Positions 1 to 6,186 of a stretch of DNA of 20,273 bases are shown piece by piece. The position numbers and the translations under genes are program-made. Below the pieces are notes generated by a model. That model saw nothing but the letters and a program-made list of their open reading frames with translations. It had not been told where the DNA came from and searched no databases. The stretch covers positions 1-20,273 of the forward strand of contig JAZLGV010000105.1 in NCBI GenBank assembly GCA_045616505.1, in the 5' to 3' direction. This DNA comes from JAKSUT01 sp045616505. GTDB taxonomy: Bacteria; Cyanobacteriota; Vampirovibrionia; Gastranaerophilales; Gastranaerophilaceae. Position 1 is the stretch's first letter. Every line of letters starts with the position of its first letter.

Positions 1-1
1 A

Positions 2-526
2 GTAACAAAAAATACGAAAAATTACGATAAATTCGTGAAACAGGCAGATTTATTTGCGTATAAAAATATTGAAACTACTACAAAGAAAAATTTTATATCT
101 AAATTAAAGAATTGTATAAAAATTTTAAAATCTCCAAGCAAACCATTGTCAGAAGATACAACAATTTTGGTTGCAAAAAATGATAGAGGAAAAATTTGTG
201 CTTCATTATTTGCAAATCCAAATGATGTTTCAAAAAAAGTTCTTGATGTTTCAAATGTCGCAGTTGATAAAAAATATCGTCATAATAACGTTTTTCAAAA
301 AATGTATAATTCGTTAGAAAGTTCAGTAAAAAAAACCGGTAAATTTGATGTTATTAGTTTAGAAGCTGTTAATAGCGCTGTTCCGGTGTATAAAAAGATG
401 GGATTTAAAGAAACATCAAAAGCATTAACTAATTCTACAACTCATACTTCAATGCAAAAATGTTTAAAAGATTGTGCCGAGTCTATTGCTTCAATTAGCA
501 AAGATTTGTTGAAAAAAATCAAATAA
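2..526 (+). CDS. GNAT-like N-acetyltransferase, 5'-truncated by window edge
   Basis: The reading frame is open from base 2 to a TAA at 524-526, so the true start is probably upstream of the window. The GTG at 35 is only the first start-like codon. The region VSNVAVDKKYRHNNVFQKMY matches the GNAT beta4-alpha3 core (motif A). It is followed by a segment around NSAVPVYKKMGFKE that is typical of motif B, the acetyl-CoA end of the fold. The pyrophosphate-binding loop, normally R/Q-x-x-G-x-G/A, reads R-H-N-N-V-F here and lacks both glycines. Acetyl-CoA binding may therefore be weak, or the protein may be a diverged family member. The C-terminus is Lys-rich. The substrate cannot be told from sequence. 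Family assignment is fairly sure; activity is not. Confidence 0.7.
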   Translation, partial: VTKNTKNYDKFVKQADLFAYKNIETTTKKNFISKLKNCIKILKSPSKPLSEDTTILVAKNDRGKICASLFANPNDVSKKVLDVSNVAVDKKYRHNNVFQKMYNSLESSVKKTGKFDVISLEAVNSAVPVYKKMGFKETSKALTNSTTHTSMQKCLKDCAESIASISKDLLKKIK

Positions 527-609
527 TGTATAAAAATTATTTGTATAAATGTATTTGATAAATTTATCTTATCATTCGCTTGTAGGGTTAATTCTTTGAT
601 TTAATACGT

Positions 610-621
610 TATTATATAAAT
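610..621 (+). promoter_or_regulatory. Candidate -10 element abutting the ATG of the coiled-coil gene
   Basis: TATTAT at 610-615 lies six bases before the ATG at 622, and no Shine-Dalgarno sequence precedes that ATG. This would place transcription start at or next to the start codon. No good -35 is visible 17 bp upstream, so this call is weak. It gains some support from better examples at 11241 and 14935. Confidence 0.3.
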
Positions 622-1374
622 ATGGATATTAAGTTTGGAAAGATTAAATCTACGACGAATATTTCCGCTCCAAGTAGTTCTGCTGATATTTTGAATGAAA
701 ATCAAGAAGAACAGTTTTCGTCTGAAAATTTTTTCTCAGCAAATCATCAAAATGCAAAAGAAGAGAAAAGACAACAAAATTTTGTCCAAAATTCTATTCG
801 TCTAAATGATTATGATTCAAATATTTTAGAAAATAGAGCATATATTGAGTTATCTGATGAAGCGTTAAAATTAGAACATAAAATTACAAATTTAGAACAA
901 GTTTTAGAAAAATTAGATAAAGAAATTTTGACTTTAGAAAGTTTAGGTTCTGATATTCAATTAAACGCATTGAAAGAAAGAAGACTTGTTGTGTTGAATG
1001 ATTTAAAGAAGTTAAATCAAGCATATTCAAATATGGATTTTGGAGCTAAAATTTCTGGAAAACTAACAAGTATGGCAAGTATTGCATCTTCTGGTAAAAA
1101 AAATATGTTTTCTTTTGTTTCAGAATTCGTTTCAAAACAAGTTTTAGGAAGATTATCAAAGTCTTTTAATTATTCAAATTATATGAAAGATGCTTTAAAA
1201 GATTTGAATAATATAAATGAAAGTGTTGATGAATTAATTTTGTTAAAAACTCCTTATGGAGAAACGATAAATAGATATGAGATGCTCACCGCGTATATAA
1301 ATAAAGCCAATTCAATTCATTCTCAAATATATTTAAGAATGAAAAAAATGGGGAAGTTGGAAAATAGAAAGTAG
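622..1374 (+). CDS. Hypothetical coiled-coil protein
   Basis: This is a 250-aa protein I do not recognise. Residues 1-55 are polar and low in complexity (Ser, Asn, Gln and Glu), as in the disordered N-termini seen on other proteins of this genome. Residues about 78-135 form a Leu/Glu/Lys heptad-like region (KLEHKITNLEQVLEKLDKEI) with strong coiled-coil character. Residues about 145-185 are Ser/Phe/Val-rich (SSGKKNMFSFVSEFVSKQVL) and could be a membrane-associating amphipathic helix, but this is not a clear transmembrane segment. A second helical region rich in Asn and Leu follows, and the C-terminus is basic. No signal peptide is seen. The gene is monocistronic, ends at TAG, and is followed at once by a strong terminator. 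The ATG lacks a ribosome binding site, so the start is less certain than the frame. Confidence 0.7.
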   Translation: MDIKFGKIKSTTNISAPSSSADILNENQEEQFSSENFFSANHQNAKEEKRQQNFVQNSIRLNDYDSNILENRAYIELSDEALKLEHKITNLEQVLEKLDKEILTLESLGSDIQLNALKERRLVVLNDLKKLNQAYSNMDFGAKISGKLTSMASIASSGKKNMFSFVSEFVSKQVLGRLSKSFNYSNYMKDALKDLNNINESVDELILLKTPYGETINRYEMLTAYINKANSIHSQIYLRMKKMGKLENRK

Positions 1375-1385
1375 GGTATAGGTAG

Positions 1386-1425
1386 AAAAAGAGCGACAAA
1401 ATCAAATGATTTTGTCGCTCTTTTT
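1386..1425. terminator. Bidirectional Rho-independent terminator
   Basis: A near-perfect palindrome: the arm at 1386-1404 (AAAAAGAGCGACAAAATCA) is the exact complement of 1407-1425, with only AA between them. The core GAGCGAC/GTCGCTC stem is flanked by A-runs and T-runs on both sides. It can therefore terminate the plus-strand gene ending at 1374 and the minus-strand ribosomal-protein operon ending at 1445. Confidence 0.92.
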
Positions 1426-1444
1426 AGTTTTTGTTTTAGATTGA

Positions 1445-1621
1445 TTAATCTTTTATAACAATTAGGTTGTGCATTATCTTCATTTTGCAAGTAGGAAGTA
1501 CAACTTCTGCTAAACCATCTGCGATACTTATTATCTTACCTGCTTGAAGAACTACATCTTCACCCTTGTATTGGAAAGTATAATCATCTTTTCGGTCTGA
1601 ACGTATTGTGATTTTATCCAT
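1445..1621 (-). CDS. Small hypothetical protein (58 aa), last gene of the rpsF operon
   Basis: Reading the minus strand from the ATG at 1621-1619 gives 58 residues beginning MDKITIRSDRKDDYTFQYKG and ending MHNLIVIKD, then TAA. The ribosome binding site AAGGTG lies about 7 bases before the ATG and overlaps the rpsR stop codon region, so the two genes look translationally linked. The only terminator in the neighbourhood lies beyond its stop, which supports it being the operon's last gene. The composition alternates charged and beta-branched residues, suggesting a small beta-rich fold. Two short valine/leucine strands surround GLAEVVLP. There is no membrane segment or signal peptide. In many bacteria rplI (bL9) occupies the slot after rpsR, but this protein is far too short and does not resemble bL9. 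Function unknown. Confidence 0.7.
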   Translation of the reverse strand: MDKITIRSDRKDDYTFQYKGEDVVLQAGKIISIADGLAEVVLPTCKMKIMHNLIVIKD

Positions 1622-1631
1622 GTTTCACACC

Positions 1632-1865
1632 TTAGTCAAAAACGTAATCAATAATTGCAGCTTCTCTAGCTCTTTTAACTGCTCTAGAAATCATTCTTTG
1701 GTGTTTTGCACATGTTCCAGTAATTCTTCTTGGAATGATTTTTCCAGCTTCAGTTAAATATCTTCTGATTTTAGAAGCATCTTTGTAATCGATTTCTTCG
1801 ATTTTATCGATACAAAAACTGCAACTTTTGTGTTTCTTTTTGTCTAAATCTTTATCTCTTGCCAT
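1632..1865 (-). CDS. rpsR: 30S ribosomal protein bS18
   Basis: This 77-aa protein has the usual length and the conserved bS18 core: YKDASKIRRYLTEAGKIIPRRITGTC followed by HQR. It binds the central domain of 16S rRNA in the small-subunit platform beside bS6. C15, C18, C52 and H55 (C-x-x-C and C-x-x-H) form a probable zinc site, the C+ form of S18 that some bacteria replace with a zinc-free version. The gene sits in the conserved rpsF-ssb-rpsR operon. Its ATG is preceded by an AAAGGG ribosome binding site. Identification is secure from motif and context. Confidence 0.97.
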   Translation of the reverse strand: MARDKDLDKKKHKSCSFCIDKIEEIDYKDASKIRRYLTEAGKIIPRRITGTCAKHQRMISRAVKRAREAAIIDYVFD

Positions 1866-1913
1866 TTTTATTCAGCCCTTTCTAGCCTTATTTTCTATTT
1901 ACTTTACTCTTAT

Positions 1914-2309
1914 TTAAAATGGAATTTCTTCTTCGCTGATTAAGTCTTCTCCAAGATCATCGTCTTGAATTTTAACTATATCTTCGTTTGAAGAAGAACT
2001 AGATGATGTAGAGCCTGCACCCATTGTTTCAATAGTGTTTGCATCTAGTTCATAAATTTTTCTTTCTGAACCATCATCCATTTTTGCGTTAGCAGTTTGC
2101 AATCTACCTTCAACAATTATTCTGTCACCTTTGCTAATTGAAGATAATACATCAGCTAATGCTGTTCTTTTAGAGATAACTCTAACAAGGGTTTCTTCTT
2201 TTTCTCCTATATCAAGAACCAAAGATGTAACCGCAACATTGTTTGTTGTAAATCTTTCTTCAGGTGCTCTGAATACTGTTCCGCTAATTACTGCTTTTGC
2301 TATTGTCAT
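1914..2309 (-). CDS. ssb: Single-stranded DNA-binding protein
   Basis: A 131-aa protein with an N-terminal OB-fold (about residues 1-92: AVISGTVFRAPEERFTTNN, then VRVISKRTALADVLSSISKG and DRIIVEGRL). A low-complexity Ser/Gly/Asn linker at about 99-109 is followed by a highly acidic tail ending EEEIPF. That terminal hydrophobic tripeptide after acidic residues is the SSB C-terminal peptide that docks partner proteins in replication, recombination and repair. It is slightly shorter than the E. coli protein because the linker is short. It lies between rpsF and rpsR, 9 bases after rpsF, with an AAGGAT ribosome binding site. I see no sign of a second SSB paralogue in the window. Confidence 0.97.
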   Translation of the reverse strand: MTIAKAVISGTVFRAPEERFTTNNVAVTSLVLDIGEKEETLVRVISKRTALADVLSSISKGDRIIVEGRLQTANAKMDDGSERKIYELDANTIETMGAGSTSSSSSSNEDIVKIQDDDLGEDLISEEEIPF

Positions 2310-2318
2310 AATAAATCC

Positions 2319-2621
2319 TTATTTTACAGCGTATTTTTTTGTAACGTCTAGAAGCATGATTCTTAAAATATTGTCGTTAAGTTTTAACAATCTTTTGTAA
2401 TCTGCAACTTTTTCTTCAGGAATGCTGATGATTTGTGTTACAAAGAAACCATCTCTGAATTTTTGGATTTCGTAAGCTAATTTTTTACGTCCCAATTTTT
2501 CAGCTTCTACAACTTTTCCTTTGAATTCTTTTAAAGAACCTTCAAGTTTAGAAAGGTTTTTGTCTACTTCTTCTGCATCCAAATTTGGTTTGAATATTGT
2601 TAATAATTCATAGTTTTTCAA
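2319..2621 (-). CDS. rpsF: 30S ribosomal protein bS6
   Basis: This 100-aa protein opens with the family signature MKNYELLTIFKPNL. It continues with the conserved regions AEKLGRKKLAYEIQKFRDGF and LKLNDNILRIMLLDV, giving the ferredoxin-like fold of bS6. It binds 16S rRNA together with bS18, encoded two genes downstream. AAGGAG lies 6 bases before the ATG. It is the first gene of the operon because a TATAAT box lies just upstream. In other bacteria the S6:S18 pair can feed back on this operon's mRNA, but the leader here is very short (roughly 18 nt) and I see no structured S6:S18-binding element in it. Confidence 0.97.
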   Translation of the reverse strand: MKNYELLTIFKPNLDAEEVDKNLSKLEGSLKEFKGKVVEAEKLGRKKLAYEIQKFRDGFFVTQIISIPEEKVADYKRLLKLNDNILRIMLLDVTKKYAVK

Positions 2622-2646
2622 TTTTTTTCTCCTTTATATTTTGGCA

Positions 2647-2675
2647 ATTATATTTATTAGTGTAACATAAATAAA
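2647..2675 (-). promoter_or_regulatory. Promoter of the rpsF-ssb-rpsR operon
   Basis: On the minus strand a perfect TATAAT lies at 2652-2647, with a weak TTTATT at 2675-2670, 17 bases upstream. Predicted initiation is about 18 bases before the rpsF ATG, leaving room for the AAGGAG site at about 2632-2627. The element sits in the 58-bp gap after the dapF stop, so rpsF need not depend on dapF transcription. Confidence 0.6.
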
Positions 2676-2679
2676 ATTT

Positions 2680-3543
2680 TTACAATATCATATTCGCAAA
2701 ATATGAATAATTTGCTGGTCCTGTCATGAAAACATGGTGGTTAGGATTTTCCATAGAGCCGTCCCATTCTATGTTTAAAGCCCCACCTGCTAAATTAACT
2801 TTTACTTTACTTTCTGTTAAGTTATTTAAAATACATGCAACGACACTAGCACATGCACCTGTTCCGCATGCCAATGTTATTCCGCAACCTCTTTCCCATA
2901 CTCTTAAATTGATTTCTGATTTATTTTTTATGCTGATAAATTCAACGTTTGTTTTTTTAGGGAAAAGTGAATGTTTTTCTATTTCAGGTCCATATTTTTT
3001 TGCATACTCAAGAAGTTTTTCACCATCTTGTTCTTCTGTAATGATTATGCAATGAGGATTACCCATTGATATTGCGTTTATTTTGTATTCTTTATCAAGA
3101 ACTTTTATTTTATTATTTAATATTGTTTCAGAGTTGTAAGGAATTTTTTTAGGTTCAAGAGTTGGAATTGACATTTTTACTTTGATGTTGTCTGCATCTA
3201 CTATTTCAGGCTCAATAATTCCAGCTTTTGTTTCAACTTTGAATGATGTTTTTTGAACGATTTTTTTATCATAAACATATTTGGCAAAACATCTGATGCC
3301 ATTTCCGCACATTTCGGCGATTGTTCCGTCAGAGTTGTAAAAATACCAGCCTATGTCGCATAAAGAATTTTCAGGGGTAAGGTTTGGAATGATTAAACCG
3401 TCTGCCCCAAGCCCAAAATGTCTGTCACAAACTTTTATGGCAAAATCTTCCATTGGCATGTTTGATTTTTTGTATTCTTCAAAATCTACGATTACAAAAT
3501 CGTTTCCTAATCCTTGCATTTTTGTTGCTTTAATTTCAGTCAT
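2680..3543 (-). CDS. dapF: Diaminopimelate epimerase
   Basis: Converts LL-diaminopimelate to meso-diaminopimelate, the last step before lysine and the peptidoglycan cross-linking residue, in the cytoplasm. The opening TKMQGLGNDFVIVD is the family start signature. The two catalytic cysteines are present with their contexts: C79 in EMCGNGIRC and C226 in LACGTGACA. The GNPH motif near residue 161 is also present. I chose the ATG at 3543 (287 aa) over an in-frame ATG at 3585. The upstream codon falls at the predicted transcription start, and 3543 has an upstream AAGGG and gives the usual family length. The presence of the gene implies meso-DAP peptidoglycan, consistent with a diderm envelope. Very secure. 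Confidence 0.96.
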   Translation of the reverse strand: MTEIKATKMQGLGNDFVIVDFEEYKKSNMPMEDFAIKVCDRHFGLGADGLIIPNLTPENSLCDIGWYFYNSDGTIAEMCGNGIRCFAKYVYDKKIVQKTSFKVETKAGIIEPEIVDADNIKVKMSIPTLEPKKIPYNSETILNNKIKVLDKEYKINAISMGNPHCIIITEEQDGEKLLEYAKKYGPEIEKHSLFPKKTNVEFISIKNKSEINLRVWERGCGITLACGTGACASVVACILNNLTESKVKVNLAGGALNIEWDGSMENPNHHVFMTGPANYSYFANMIL

Positions 3544-3586
3544 AATTTCTTTTTCCCTTAAAATAGCTTTCTGTAAGTTTATCATA

Positions 3587-3615
3587 AATATAATTTAATA
3601 TGTGAAATTTGTTAA
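3587..3615 (-). promoter_or_regulatory. Promoter of dapF
   Basis: On the minus strand TTAACA (3615-3610), a 17-bp spacer, then TATATT (3592-3587). Predicted start is near 3580, giving a leader of about 37 bases before the ATG at 3543. This is a good sigma-70-type match, and it rules out translation from the ATG at 3585. Confidence 0.7.
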
Positions 3616-3632
3616 TGTTTTTATCTTTTTTA

Positions 3633-3666
3633 GGCAATTTTTTTATACAAAATTTTTTTATATAAG
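3633..3666 (+). promoter_or_regulatory. Promoter element of the 50-aa gene, shared with the 66-aa gene
   Basis: A 34-base block beginning GGCAATTTTTTT and ending TATATAAG. It aligns without gaps to the block at 10861-10894 in front of the other small gene, with 26 or more identical positions by eye. The -10 would be TATAAG (3661-3666). The -35 position is only a T-run, so activity may depend on an activator, an alternative sigma factor or the A/T tracts themselves. It ends 29 bases before the ATG at 3696. Confidence 0.6.
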
Positions 3667-3695
3667 TGTAGGTTGTTATTTTTTAAGGAGTTATT

Positions 3696-3848
3696 ATGTT
3701 TAGTCCTGAATTTATGCGTTTTTTGATTAATTATCAAGATGAAGAATATACACCAACAAAAAAAGAAGAAACTCCAAAGGTTAAATATTTTAAATTTTCT
3801 TTTAAAAATAGATTTATGGCATCCGTTTCTCTTTTGTGTAAAAGATAA
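3696..3848 (+). CDS. Small hypothetical protein (50 aa)
   Basis: ATG at 3696 with an ideal AAGGAG at 3685-3690 (5-base spacing). It encodes 50 residues beginning MFSPEFMRFLINYQDEEYTP and ending SVSLLCKR, then TAA. The N-terminal half is acidic and the C-terminal half is Lys/Phe-rich (KVKYFKFSFKNRF), giving a strongly basic tail. It has no signal peptide or transmembrane helix, so it is not a Flp pilin although it stands directly before the Tad operon. A clean promoter upstream, the ideal ribosome binding site and a terminator downstream at 3883 make it a self-contained transcription unit. I do not recognise the family. Confidence 0.7.
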   Translation: MFSPEFMRFLINYQDEEYTPTKKEETPKVKYFKFSFKNRFMASVSLLCKR

Positions 3849-3882
3849 ACTTAACATAATTTAATTATAAACAAATTGCTTT

Positions 3883-3925
3883 AATAATCGCAAAAAATAT
3901 GGTTTTTGCGATTATTGTTTTGTTT
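3883..3925 (+). terminator. Rho-independent terminator after the 50-aa gene
   Basis: A 14-bp perfect stem (3883-3896 with 3903-3916, core AATCGCAAAAA) with loop ATATGG, followed by the T-rich run GTTTTGTTT. It separates the small gene from the Tad operon promoter at 3951. Confidence 0.8.
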
Positions 3926-3950
3926 AAATCATTAATAAATATGTAAAGAT

Positions 3951-3979
3951 TTGAGTTAAATTGCAATGTATAGTAGAAT
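3951..3979 (+). promoter_or_regulatory. Promoter of the Tad operon
   Basis: TTGAGT (3951-3956), an exact 17-bp spacer, then TAGAAT (3974-3979). Predicted initiation is near 3986, giving a leader of about 14 bases before the cpaB ATG. An overlapping TATAGT at 3969-3974 is an alternative -10. No strong Shine-Dalgarno fits in the leader. Confidence 0.65.
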
Positions 3980-3999
3980 GTAAGAACTGGGTAGTGTAG

Positions 4000-4896
4000 A
4001 TGAGAAATAATAAAAACAAATCGAAAATATTATTAGCTTTGCTGGTTGCTTTATTGGCAACGATTATTTCCTATGCAACTTTTTCAAACATGCAAAATCA
4101 GTTATCAGAACAAAAAAGGATGATTGATAATTTACAAAAAAATCCAGAAAATAAGGTTTCAAATACTTATACATATGCAATTGCTTTATCTGATTTGGTT
4201 GCAGGCGCACCTGTTTCTGAAAATGATGTAGTATTAAAAGATTTTGATGAAGAAAACCCAGTTGCTTTTACAAAACGTTCAGATATTGTTGGTAAGGTTT
4301 TGTTGAAAAATATAACTGCAGGTGATGTCTTTACTGTTTCTCATATTGCTAGCGTTTCAAATGATGTAGTAAGTTTACGAGAAGGGTATCGTGCAATAAC
4401 ACTTCCAGCTGATAATTTTCAAGGAAAATCAAAAAGCATGGCACAAGGAAAGTTTGTAGATATTTATAGCACTATTCCTGACAATAATTGGTTTTTAGAA
4501 CATGTAAGAATTCTTTCGTTTGATGATGCTAAATTGGAAGAAAAATCAGATAAAAAATCATCAACTGCAAATATTCTTACTGCTTCTTCAATAACTTTTG
4601 AAGTTCCAGTCGGAGCAATTTCTGAATTTATTTCAAATACTTCAAAAGGAAGATTGGTATTAGTAGTACGTGACGAAAATGATAAATTGGTAAGAAAGAT
4701 TGTTAAAAAATCTTCTTCCGTTTCAAGTGATTATGTTTCAAATAATTATAAAAGTTTATCAAAAATTCCGTCAGCTCCTCCAATCAGTGATTTTTCAGGT
4801 ATCTCGGATTTACCTGAACCAATTCAACCTTCAGTTCATTCTCCATCGGTTGAAGTGATTGAAGCAAATGTGAAATCAAGGGTTACTTTTGATTAG
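4000..4896 (+). CDS. cpaB: Flp pilus assembly protein CpaB (RcpC-type)
   Basis: A 298-aa periplasmic or inner-membrane component of the Tad apparatus, thought to support the secretin. A basic N-terminus (RNNKNKSK) is followed by a membrane anchor at about residues 10-27. Next comes an SAF domain at about 55-120 (YAIALSDLVAGAPVSENDV, then VGKVLLKNITAGDVF), the defining fold of CpaB. The RcpC-like region follows (about 127-240, with EGYRAITLPADNF and GKFVDIYSTI). The C-terminal tail, about 260-290, is Pro/Ser-rich and probably disordered. It is the first gene of the operon. Only 9 bases separate its TAG from the start of the secretin gene. Identification rests on domain order plus context. Confidence 0.92.
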   Translation: MRNNKNKSKILLALLVALLATIISYATFSNMQNQLSEQKRMIDNLQKNPENKVSNTYTYAIALSDLVAGAPVSENDVVLKDFDEENPVAFTKRSDIVGKVLLKNITAGDVFTVSHIASVSNDVVSLREGYRAITLPADNFQGKSKSMAQGKFVDIYSTIPDNNWFLEHVRILSFDDAKLEEKSDKKSSTANILTASSITFEVPVGAISEFISNTSKGRLVLVVRDENDKLVRKIVKKSSSVSSDYVSNNYKSLSKIPSAPPISDFSGISDLPEPIQPSVHSPSVEVIEANVKSRVTFD

Positions 4897-4905
4897 GGAG
4901 GAATT

Positions 4906-6186
4906 TTGAAAAAGAGTATTATACTTTTAATAGTTTTATTTATATTATCAATTGCTTCAGCAAAAATTTTAAAAGCAAGTGCTGAACCTGTTGCTCAAGT
5001 CGTAAAAAAACAAGGTGATTATCAAACTACAAATATTAATCCATATAAAGATACAAATGAAAAATTATATGCAGTTTGTGGCAAAACTCAACTTATAAAA
5101 TTTGATGAGCCTGTAAAAAGAATTTCTTTGACTGATCCAAATTTAGCAGATATAGTTTTGCTTTCTCCAAAGGAATTGTTATTAAATGGTAAAAAAGCAG
5201 GTCGTACAAGTTTGATATTTTGGGGAAATGGAGATAAACCTGTATTTTTTAATTTGATTGTTCAGCAAGATACAGATGCTTTTGTTCAAGCAGTTTCAAA
5301 AATTGCTCCAAACGAAGATATTCATTATACATTTACTGATGATGGTGTAATTATGTCTGGTCATATTTCATCAAGTACAGTTAAAAAGAATATTGAAGAA
5401 GTTATAAAAGCGTATAATATAAAACTTTTAGATATAACAGAAAGTTTGACAAAACAAGTTTTATTGGAAGTTAAAATAACCGAAGCTTCAAGAAATTTTA
5501 CTAAAACTTTGTCTTCTGAATTTGGTATTGGCGAATATTATTACAATAATTTTAATCCTGGACAAGGTTTGGTTTCAGGTTTAGGAAATTTTGCTGCTGG
5601 TCAATTAACAGGTGGAACAGGAAATTTTGTGTTCGGTTCTTCTTCTGCAAAATTGGGTTGGCATTTGCAAGCAGCTGAAGAAAAAGGATTGATAAAGATT
5701 TTGGCAGAACCAAAATTATTGGCAATAGACGGAAAACCAGGTAGTTTTAATGTAGGTCAAGAAATTCCGTACCCAGCTTCAATAGGTTTGTCTTCAACAA
5801 CTTCTTACAGTTTTAAAAATACAGGTGTTATTCTTAATTTCACACCTACTATTTTAGAAAAATCTAATAGAATTGTTTTGAAATTATCACCAGAAATATC
5901 AGAAATCGATAATTCATACCAATCAGCAGCAACTGGTGCACCTCCAGGATTTAAAACAAGAAAAGTTGATACAACTGTAGAATTGGCTGATGGTGAAACT
6001 TTAATAATTGCAGGTTTGTTGAGTCATAAATCAACATCTGCTGATAAGAAAATCCCATTGTTGGGTGATATTCCAGGTTTAGGATTTTTGTTTTCAAGTT
6101 TGAGTAAAACAAAAACTGACACAGAATTAGTTATTTTTATAACTCCACGTATCGTAGAAGTAGATAAGAACGGACAAAATTTATGA
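4906..6186 (+). CDS. cpaC: Tad/Flp pilus outer-membrane secretin CpaC (RcpA)
   Basis: This 426-aa protein forms the outer-membrane channel through which the Flp pilus exits. Residues 1-26 are a signal peptide (MKKSIILLIVLFILSIASA). Residues about 50-125 form the pilus-assembly N-terminal domain (KTQLIKFDEPVKRISLTDPN, then LLLNGKKAGRTSLIFWG). A BON-like stretch lies near 127-180. The secretin domain runs from about 185 to 420, with VGQEIPYPA, the NTGVILNFTPTI strand pair and the signature VELADGETLIIAGLLS...IPLLGDIPGLG. Translation starts at TTG 4906 with a strong AGGGAGG site 4 bases upstream, and no ATG fits as well. The gene overlaps cpaE by 4 bases (ATGA). Presence of a secretin implies an outer membrane. 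Confidence 0.95.
   Translation: MKKSIILLIVLFILSIASAKILKASAEPVAQVVKKQGDYQTTNINPYKDTNEKLYAVCGKTQLIKFDEPVKRISLTDPNLADIVLLSPKELLLNGKKAGRTSLIFWGNGDKPVFFNLIVQQDTDAFVQAVSKIAPNEDIHYTFTDDGVIMSGHISSSTVKKNIEEVIKAYNIKLLDITESLTKQVLLEVKITEASRNFTKTLSSEFGIGEYYYNNFNPGQGLVSGLGNFAAGQLTGGTGNFVFGSSSAKLGWHLQAAEEKGLIKILAEPKLLAIDGKPGSFNVGQEIPYPASIGLSSTTSYSFKNTGVILNFTPTILEKSNRIVLKLSPEISEIDNSYQSAATGAPPGFKTRKVDTTVELADGETLIIAGLLSHKSTSADKKIPLLGDIPGLGFLFSSLSKTKTDTELVIFITPRIVEVDKNGQNL

Noticed and set aside
557..568. Palindrome GATAAATTTATC
   Set aside because: Twelve-base AT palindromes are expected by chance in DNA of this composition, and no second copy was noticed.
3544..3585. Upstream ATG giving dapF 14 extra residues
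   Set aside because: It lies at the predicted transcription start of a TTAACA-17-TATATT promoter. The 3543 ATG has an upstream AAGGG and gives the normal DapF N-terminus.
3696..3848. Flp pilin candidate next to cpaB
   Set aside because: The protein has no hydrophobic helix and no prepilin cleavage motif. The same holds for the 66-aa protein at 10927.
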